Source: Gyromitra esculenta
Lineage: Eukaryota > Ascomycota > Pezizomycetes > Pezizales > Discinaceae
Length of the DNA: 64,000 bases
Assembly (NCBI GenBank): GCA_038503075.1
Contig: JBCAML010000010.1
Span: forward strand, 1,054,001 to 1,118,000
Direction of reading: 5' to 3'
Shown: positions 59,092 through 64,000 of the stretch, piece by piece
Layout of the letters: every line of letters starts with the position of its first letter
Numbering within the stretch: the stretch's first letter is position 1
Translations under genes and position numbers: made by a program
The notes under the pieces: model-generated
What the model was told of the DNA's origin: nothing
What the model saw: only the letters and a program-made list of their open reading frames with translations
Database searches by the model: none

Positions 59092-59400
59092 TTCTCTCAA
59101 TTCCCATAAACGCTGAAGTGTCTCGGGATTTTGTAGGCCGCGCGAGGCGGGGCGGGCTGGATTTCTTATGAACCTTGAAGGCGGGGGGGTAAGGATGGAG
59201 CCTCCCTCTCTATCTCTATTTAAAAATCGACCCTTCATGTGTAGACATACTACATGTACCCACGGGGACGTTAAACGTATCTTCCCCTCGTCAATATATA
59301 TATCTATATATCGATCAGAATAAGAAGCCTCACTATTTACTCCCAAGAAGGAAACACCTACCGAGAACAATGCGAAGCTCCAGAACTTCATGCATGTAGC

Positions 59401-59517
59401 TACTCACAAATGACTGACGTTTGTACACCGGGCTAGGCCCACGCCCCATACGCTTCTTGCAATTTTGTATGGTATGCAGAGCCAGCCCGGTGTAGAAACG
59501 TCAGTCAATTACGAGTC
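59401..59517. mobile_element. MITE-like inverted-repeat element
   Basis: Arms of about 33 bp: the left arm contains TGACTGACGTTTGTACACCG and the right arm carries its near-perfect reverse complement, with an inner core GTATGGTATGC. That core is shared with the elements at 62127 and 63290, so this is a diverged member of the same family. The left end has TA-CTC; the right end is CGAG followed by TC instead of TA. Confidence 0.75.
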
Positions 59518-62126
59518 CATGTGGCCCCTAGATCTTGCAAATATACGCAGGTGTGTCCAACAGCTAATCAATGCTGAGTTGCCAATCAACTGAATCTATC
59601 TCATACGCCTACCAAACCTCGCAGTCCTGAAATTTAAATACCATCCATCAGATGCACTTTACTATCTTAAAAAAAAATACACATCCATATCCATCAATTT
59701 CGGTGCCTAGTTTCTCGATTTGAAGAAAGAGCGACGTGACTCTAGTGGGGCCAACTCCAGACACGATCCAAGGAAAAGATCAGTATCAACGAAAAAAAGA
59801 GTGGCCCAACTTTCCCACCATAGTCTGGCGAAAGAGAAAAGTATGCGTTACCTCGTGGTACGTAACGGGGCTCAATTGAATTTAGCTGGAACCAATCTAT
59901 GTCTCGGTTCCATAGATATTTACAAGCGGCTAAAGCGCGATCTCATTCACTGGATCAAGCTATCCGGTACGCCCTTGTAGACAATCCTTGATTTTGATTT
60001 CCATGCTCGCAGTCAACTCGAACAACACAAGTATAAGGATGTTGTAGTAGCCACTGTTATCGAAATGTCTCGACTCTGGAAACTGGTGGTTCACGATGCA
60101 CTAGAGGAGGCTGCGATTTTCAATACCCAAGAATTCGATCTTAAAGAATGAGCGGATCGCATATACACCATAAACCCTTCTAACACTCTGTAACGAACAG
60201 GTTACAGTAGATTGCCCCTAATACCCTTGGAGATACCTAGATCGTGGTCATCAACGAATTACAACATCTAATGCCTCATGTCACTACTCCTCGGTTGTTC
60301 TATGTGATACATTTTAGCAAAGATGAAAGAAGATCACTACGCCACTGGTCTAAAAAATTTCATGTTGGGGTTATAGTTCTCCGCAGGGATCTATAGGTAT
60401 CGATACCATGAGCAGAACTCTGAGGATGCCAATAGAGACATACATGTAGTTACACTGAAGAGGCTATGAAGGAAATTATCCAGCCTTGCTACCTGGGGAA
60501 GCTGCCATATGATAAAAACGCATCTCGATATAACGATGCCTATGGAAACAGCAAAGCTTCTGCAGGAGAAACAAAACTCATGCCGCAAAGTCACAAGCTG
60601 TTATTTCTGAAAACCAGTACCTGTAAGTAGATAAGTCATACCCAGCTATATGCTTTCTCTTCACCCAATCATTTTACCACAGCGCACACGCAATATGCAC
60701 TGTTACATACCCCTACATGTATTGCTTTTTTAAAAATATATATATTGGTTCATGAAAAGTCACTCGGTATTCGCGCAGAAGGAAACGAAGAGGGAAATTG
60801 ATCATTTAGCGCGCACAGAGTTCCGTGGCCGCCCAGTTCCAGGCCTGGGCCAACGATATTATACATGTAGTCAATACATGAACACATTTCACGACTAGTA
60901 CGTATATGTCCACCCCAACGCACGCCATACATGTGCGTACATCACCTACCTCAGAGAAAATATTTCTGGAGAATTCAGCTAACGATGCCTTCGAAACCAG
61001 AGCAAAGAAGGCTACGATAAAACAGGTTGTTGCTGGCTCATGTACATACATATGTACATATGTGTATCTCCGGGTACCTACATTTATGCAAGCTCATAAC
61101 CCACGTGTGCAGACAGCCCCCCAATACTCGTAATTGAATGACGTTTCCGGACTAGCCTAGGCCCGCATAGAGGTGCAGCCTAGTAGGTAGAGGGTTAAAG
61201 TGCAGCAAACTTCAGCAAACAAAGTAGCAAACTTCAGCCAGTCAATTAGTAGTGAACAGCATGTACTTGAAATCTAGCCAACCAAGTAGCAGTGAAAACC
61301 GTGGCCACTCAGATCTGAGTCGAGATCATCAAGGTTGAGGGTTTGGGACTTTTTCTAAGCCTCAGGACCAGGTATGCAGGTCAAATACACTTTATTTCGA
61401 CTGAGATTCACTGCTTGGTTGGCTAGAACCTACCTCTCGCTACTTCTCTACTGGTCTGCATCTCCATACTTACCCAGGCCAGTTCGGAAATATCGCGAGA
61501 ATACGAGTACTCACTTTCTTAGCAAGTATTTTTGACCAGTAGGAGCTTCCGATTTCAAATATCAAGACGAAGGAGATTCACGAAATGTGCTCACAACACC
61601 CAAACCTCAGTTTGTTCCGCGCGTTTAGTGGACTCCACTTGCGCACAAACTTGAAACATCTCAACTGCGAAGTGAAAATTTTCCTGCTCGCCTCGCCACT
61701 ATCTGCGCATGCGCAGGTGCGTGCAGGCTGTAGACACGTGCAATCATGCATTCGCTAATTGGCTCCATTCGCCACCACCACCACCACCACCATTGTCATT
61801 ACCACTCTAGAACTATTATTTTTCAAAATTTGTGGGCATCTATTAGAAATAAAAAGCTAGATAGCTCGAGGATATCATTAAAGGGCAAACGCTCCCTCTA
61901 TCTTGTTGACCGCACTCTTTAGATAGTAATTATAATTTACGGTGTTAATTACATATATAGATGGAACATCTTCTCTCATTATTTTACCAGATCCTCATGC
62001 AAATAAGGGAGGGGATACTAGCCTTACATCTGGATGATACGAAGTTCATCCGATCCGGTGGTTTATTGATTGTATTTTGCGGGCGACGGGTTACTCGAGA
62101 GATAATGTACAAACCGACCAGGCGAT

Positions 62127-62255
62127 GTACTCGTATTCTCATGACGTTTTTAAAACGGGCTACCTCTGCATCCCATATAAAATAAGTAGGTTTAGGGCAG
62201 TTTGTATGGTATGCGGACCTGGCCCATTTTAAAAACGTCATGAGAATACGAGTAC
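62127..62255. mobile_element. MITE-like inverted-repeat element (family copy A)
   Basis: 129 bp with terminal inverted repeats of about 35 bp. The left arm reads GTACTCGTATTCTCATGACG and continues into a TTTTTAAAA tract; the right arm is its reverse complement with few mismatches. The flanking dinucleotide TA on both sides fits Tc1/mariner-type target duplication. The inner part includes CATCCCATATAAAATA and GTATGGTATGCGGACC. No coding capacity. Confidence 0.85.
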
Positions 62256-62569
62256 TTGATCACCCCCAAAAAGGAGGCCATCAATTAGGTTTTGATTTTA
62301 TTTGGGTACCGTTGAACATGAATGTAGCAGATGAAGTTTGTTTGCAGCTGTCAAGCTGTGGTTCGCTGTAACTCCGCCAATGTTGAGTTACAAACACAAA
62401 GGCCAAACGGGGCGGGGGGGCATGGAAAAAAAGAAAATACAAACGTGTGATGAAGAAGCTTCGCCCCGGCTCCCAGATTGGCTCTGTTTAACTCCCTTCG
62501 CAGAGTTATACTGCCTGAATCTAATTTCTTTTCTTCTTTCTTTGCCAAGAACATATTTTATATTCCAAC

Positions 62570-62706
62570 TACTCACAAAAGGCATAAAGAACCCGAAAAT
62601 GCAAATGGGAGTCAACCAACCAAGTCGTGTATGTGCTGGATTGGAGTGAACCAAAAACCATTGCTAGCAAAAATCACTTTCGGGTTCTTTATGCCTGTTG
62701 CGAGTA
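62570..62706. mobile_element. MITE-like inverted-repeat element
   Basis: Arms of about 28 bp: the left begins TACTCACAAAAGGCATAAAG and the right ends with the reverse complement of TACTCGCAACAGGCATAAAG. Within each arm the 19 bp AGGCATAAAGAACCCGAAA is perfectly inverted. TA flanks both ends. It shares the CTC(G/A) terminus with neighbouring elements but not the inner sequence. Confidence 0.72.
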
Positions 62707-63289
62707 CTCTTGAGTTCTTCATATTTGATGCGCCATGCGCACTTACGAGAAGATGTTGATGAATTCACAAAACTTGACCAATGCTCAGGAGAAATTACAC
62801 CTGGTGCATGATGAGACTGCAGCAGAAGACCCATCCCTCAGTTTTTCAGGCAGCAGCCACCTCACCCCGTGAATGTTTTTCTATTGGCGTTCAGAGAAAC
62901 TCGTCGGGATATTTTTGCTTTTGCTTTTTCCTTCTCGGTAGAATCGAATCCTTAACGCTTTTCTAAGAAGGCTAACGCTATCAGACATCTTCAGCGATAG
63001 CAAGGTAGTGACGATAAAAATTATGGTACGGCCACGACAGATAGTCCTTATTTTAGCATTATAGGACGGGATGATTCAATCGGGGAAACTTGCCGTCTGC
63101 AGACATTTGGGTCATCACGACAGTCAAACAGGGATGAGAAACGGTGAAACTACCGATTATCTGGAGAATCGATAAACTGTGTGAAGAGAATTTATTGGGT
63201 AAACGCAGCAGTGACGATTGCCGGTGTGGTTGCATATGTGGAGAGAAGGGAAAACCCGGATGGACAGCAAGATAAACGTTGTCCAGGTG

Positions 63290-63416
63290 TACTCGTATTC
63301 TCATGACGTTTTTAAAACGGGCTACTCCTGCATCCCATATAAAATAGGTAAGTTCAGGGCAGTTTGTATGATATGCGGACCTAGCCCGTTTTAAAAACGT
63401 CATGAGAATAAGAGTA
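63290..63416. mobile_element. MITE-like inverted-repeat element (family copy B)
   Basis: 127 bp, nearly identical to the copy at 62127-62255 over most of its length (same arms, same CATCCCATATAAAATA and ATATGCGGACC core). TA occurs at both ends. The right terminus has one change (AGAGTA instead of CGAGTA). High similarity between copies suggests relatively recent movement. Confidence 0.85.
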
Positions 63417-63690
63417 GTTATTCATGATAATTCCACAATTCTGCCTTGCCCAATGATTCATGTCTGTTTCCAAATGGACTTCCGTTTAGTATTCTCGGTC
63501 CTCGGAAACGGCTGAAAATTTCGAGTGATATTCCGTGGATAATCATTAGCCCTGTTTCGTTATTTCTTAAAACTTGATAAGAATTATCTGGGAAAATTTA
63601 GGCAATAGTTTATGTGAAACCAGCCCCTACAGTTATATCCCACGGCTATAACCACTCGTAGAAAATATGGGGGAAAGATTGGAAAGTAAG

Positions 63691-63710
63691 AAAAGGGTCG
63701 GAGTTGAACT
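63691..63710 (-). promoter_or_regulatory. candidate extragenic B block and terminator downstream of U6
   Basis: On the minus strand AGTTCAACTCC (63700-63710) matches the Pol III B-block consensus GGTTCGANTCC at most positions. It is followed after seven bases by TTTTC (63691-63694). It lies about 130 bp downstream of the U6 5' end, past the U6 terminator, analogous in arrangement to the downstream B block of yeast SNR6. A decayed tRNA T arm is the alternative. Confidence 0.45.
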
Positions 63711-63732
63711 CCCCCCTATTTGCTTCGAAAAA

Positions 63733-63835
63733 AAAACTGTTTAGCTCATCTTTGTGAAGCGTGTCATCCTTAGTGCAGGGGCCATGCTAATCTTCTCTGT
63801 ATCGTTTCAAATTGACCAAATGTCCCGAAGGACAA
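63733..63835 (-). ncRNA. U6 spliceosomal snRNA
   Basis: The minus strand carries the U6 core almost unchanged: a 5' stem-loop GTCC-TTCG-GGAC, the block TTTGAAACGATACAGAGAAG with the ACAGAGA box, GATTAGCATGGCCCCTGC with the AGC catalytic triad, and AAGGATGACACGCTTCACAA with the internal stem-loop. It ends in a run of nine T residues at 63728-63736 that serves as the Pol III terminator. The 5' end is placed at the base of the TTCG hairpin and may be off by a few bases. No intron interrupts it. No clear TATA box is visible 25-30 bp upstream. Confidence 0.96.
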
Positions 63836-64000
63836 TGTGCACAGTTTTTTGCAGCTTATGAGGGAATCTCTACACTAACCATCAACGCCACAACCAGCAT
63901 CGCCACTACCGCTTCCGCCACCCTACTCTCCAAAATCGATCAGACCAAAAATAAAGTAAAATAAAATAAGCGAAGACACTATTTTTTATTTTGGTGTAAC

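Larger units (their letters stand above)
59092..63690. other. transposon-rich, gene-poor block (4.6 kb)
   Basis: Contains four inverted-repeat elements (listed separately), an orphan element end near 61497-61511, four TACATGTA octamers (59251, 60441, 60714, 60862), an A/G-rich tandem with AGCAAACTTCAG units near 61200-61240 and a CCA repeat near 61772-61795. An open frame at 59720-59980 with remnants to about 60150 looks protein-like in places but is broken; it may be a decayed gene. No intact coding gene recognised. Confidence 0.5.

Noticed and set aside
59720..60150. Possible decayed gene between transposon copies
   Set aside because: Parts look protein-like, but stops and frame breaks interrupt it and no family could be named.

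Overview
The window reads as nuclear DNA of a filamentous ascomycete (Pezizomycotina). Genes are split by many short introns (about 50-110 nt) with GTRNGT-type donors and CTRAY branch points. The gene set is typically fungal: Vps10, Reg1-type PP1 subunit, Tma22, Cgr1, Ort1, Tpc1, Yea4. The high intron density in small genes (six exons in the NTAQ1 homologue, five in the Yea4 homologue) is compatible with an early-diverging class such as Pezizomycetes, but that placement is a guess. All splice models were built by hand from frame continuity, splice signals and family conservation; each multi-exon model closes to an exact multiple of three.

Layout. 0-17.6 kb is gene-dense: a bZIP factor (-), an acyltransferase (+), an E2-binding HECT-like E3 (UBE3D type, +), a nucleotide-sugar transporter (-) divergent from an N-terminal glutamine amidohydrolase (+), a membrane-anchored degenerate pepsin-like protein (-), and gamma-butyrobetaine dioxygenase (-) divergent from the thiamine-pyrophosphate carrier (+). 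17.6-29.9 kb is nearly gene-free apart from one acidic single-exon protein. 29.9-38.3 kb carries RNA polymerase III subunit Rpc25 (+), the large sorting receptor Vps10 (-) and an unrecognised coiled-coil membrane protein (-). 38.3-41.2 kb is repeat-rich: two tandem LTRs with shared 5-bp target duplications, a minisatellite of degenerate GCATCAGG units and a tRNA-like relic. 41.2-45.3 kb has Cgr1 (-), Ort1 (+) and Tma22 (-). A Reg1-like PP1 subunit lies at 49.9-51.6 kb.

54.4-59.1 kb encodes the most unusual gene: a 12-exon protein of about 1293 residues that joins a Cys-rich zinc-binding segment, a P-loop GTPase-like domain, a C3HC4 RING and a patatin phospholipase. From there to the end lies a cluster of short inverted-repeat transposons (MITE-like, TA-CTCG termini). 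The window ends with a U6 snRNA gene on the minus strand that has a candidate extragenic B block downstream.

The conserved genes do not form one pathway; they are a normal mix of mitochondrial transport and metabolism (Tpc1, Ort1, carnitine synthesis), endomembrane (Vps10, Yea4, acyltransferase), RNA/ribosome functions (Rpc25, Cgr1, Tma22, U6) and regulation (bZIP, Reg1, N-degron and ubiquitin enzymes). Accessory content is concentrated in the gene-poor blocks, where the octamer TACATGTA is strongly over-represented.
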